From NCBI GenBank assembly GCA_008638375.1, contig CM018035.1:4515501-4579500 (forward strand): 64,000 bases of DNA, given 5' to 3'. The position numbers and the translations under genes were made by a program. Below, one piece after another: positions 63,420-64,000 of this stretch. The notes under the pieces are model-generated. The model was given only the letters and a program-made list of their open reading frames with translations. It did no database searches and was not told where the DNA came from. This DNA is from Nyssa sinensis. Its lineage: Eukaryota; Streptophyta; Magnoliopsida; Cornales; Nyssaceae. The stretch's first letter is position 1, and every line of letters begins with the position of its first letter.

Positions 63420-64000
63420 TATTCTGGAAATTAGTACGATCTTTATAGAGTTCACTTTGGGATGGGGCTCCATTATGTCTTTCTATGGTGTATTTGGTGA
63501 TAAAGGAGTATAAGAGTTTTTGAAGGGGAAGAATTATCGCTTGTAGATTAAAAGTTGCTGTTTTTGAAAATTTTGTATGTATGGATGTTTAATTCGTATA
63601 CATCCTTGTAGATTCTTTTGTAGAATTTGTTGGGAGGCATGAGACTCTAATTTTTGGCTTGAGCTCTCTATTGTCTTTGTGTACCAGTTTGCCCTCCTCA
63701 GACGCATCTTAGAGAGCGACATATACAGTTCCAAAATTTCTGTTCATCAAGAATGCAGAATTGCAGCTCCATTAAAAATGAGCCCGTGAACTTTTTATTG
63801 TTAATCTCAGTGGTTTTCCACTCATAAAGTGATCAAAGTGAATGCTTAGGTTGGAATCATATTCTTGTAGTTGATGTGAGCTGCTAATTTTTTTCCTCCA
63901 TGCCCCTCATTTTCCCTCTTCTGACAAGGACTACGCTTAGTACGCTGCTCTAAGCCAGACATTCTTAAGTAACACATGGTTTGGAATTTGTTACTGAAGG
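63420..64000 (+). other. Continuation of UTP7 intron to the window edge
   Basis: AT-rich intron sequence. No exon for the next beta-propeller blade was found, so the intron after 62363 is longer than 1.6 kb. Confidence 0.6.

Overview
The window is a piece of a plant nuclear chromosome. The introns are AT-rich with GT-AG borders and plant-type poly-T tracts, the genes have clear land-plant orthologs, and the repeats are plant types: a Ty1/copia element with a tRNA-iMet primer site, MULE- and hAT-type MITEs, LINE tails and a tRNA-derived SINE. A core eudicot, probably woody, fits best; I cannot name the species.

Layout: (1) 1564-5429, minus: 5' part of a BRCC36 deubiquitinase gene, whose C-terminal exons lie left of position 1. 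One of its introns has AT-AC ends with a perfect U12-type donor. (2) 7560-12911, plus: nine-exon BADC3-like gene (non-biotinylated BCCP relative, plastid acetyl-CoA carboxylase control), divergent from BRCC36. (3) 15468-20474, minus: two-exon aspartate/glutamate racemase-family gene with a 4-kb intron holding a SINE, a 5'-truncated LINE and an older LINE remnant. (4) 24907-26038, plus: single-exon F-box/kelch gene. (5) 27698-32442, plus: NB-ARC protein with armadillo-type repeats instead of leucine-rich repeats. (6) 34503-35620: MITE-like element with a tandemly triplicated arm, then about 4 kb of AT-rich, microsatellite-rich DNA. (7) 40023-40388, plus: small MAPK-substrate (MASS/At1g80180-like) gene. 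(8) 41151-46154, minus: complete but inactive Ty1/copia retrotransposon with 190-bp LTRs and a perfect 5-bp target duplication. (9) 48506-52054, minus: TRAPPC2 (sedlin) gene copy that lacks one exon and one normal splice donor. (10) 55780-62363, plus: 5' part of a WDR46/UTP7 (BING4) ribosome-biogenesis gene with telo-box and site II promoter motifs; it runs off the right edge.

The genes do not form an operon or a shared pathway; this is ordinary plant gene order with TE-filled introns. The most telling pattern is that BADC3, the racemase, the F-box gene, the NB-ARC/ARM gene and TRAPPC2 each carry frame-breaking indels, mostly of one base, while exons on both sides stay highly conserved. In four of them, undoing the indels gives a total length divisible by three and close to the family length. 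Residual indel errors in a long-read assembly explain this better than simultaneous decay of neighbouring genes, except for TRAPPC2, where exon loss suggests a real pseudogene. The best biological leads are the NB-ARC/ARM protein, the AT-AC intron in BRCC36, the racemase with only one of two catalytic cysteines, and the nonautonomous transposons with exact target duplications.
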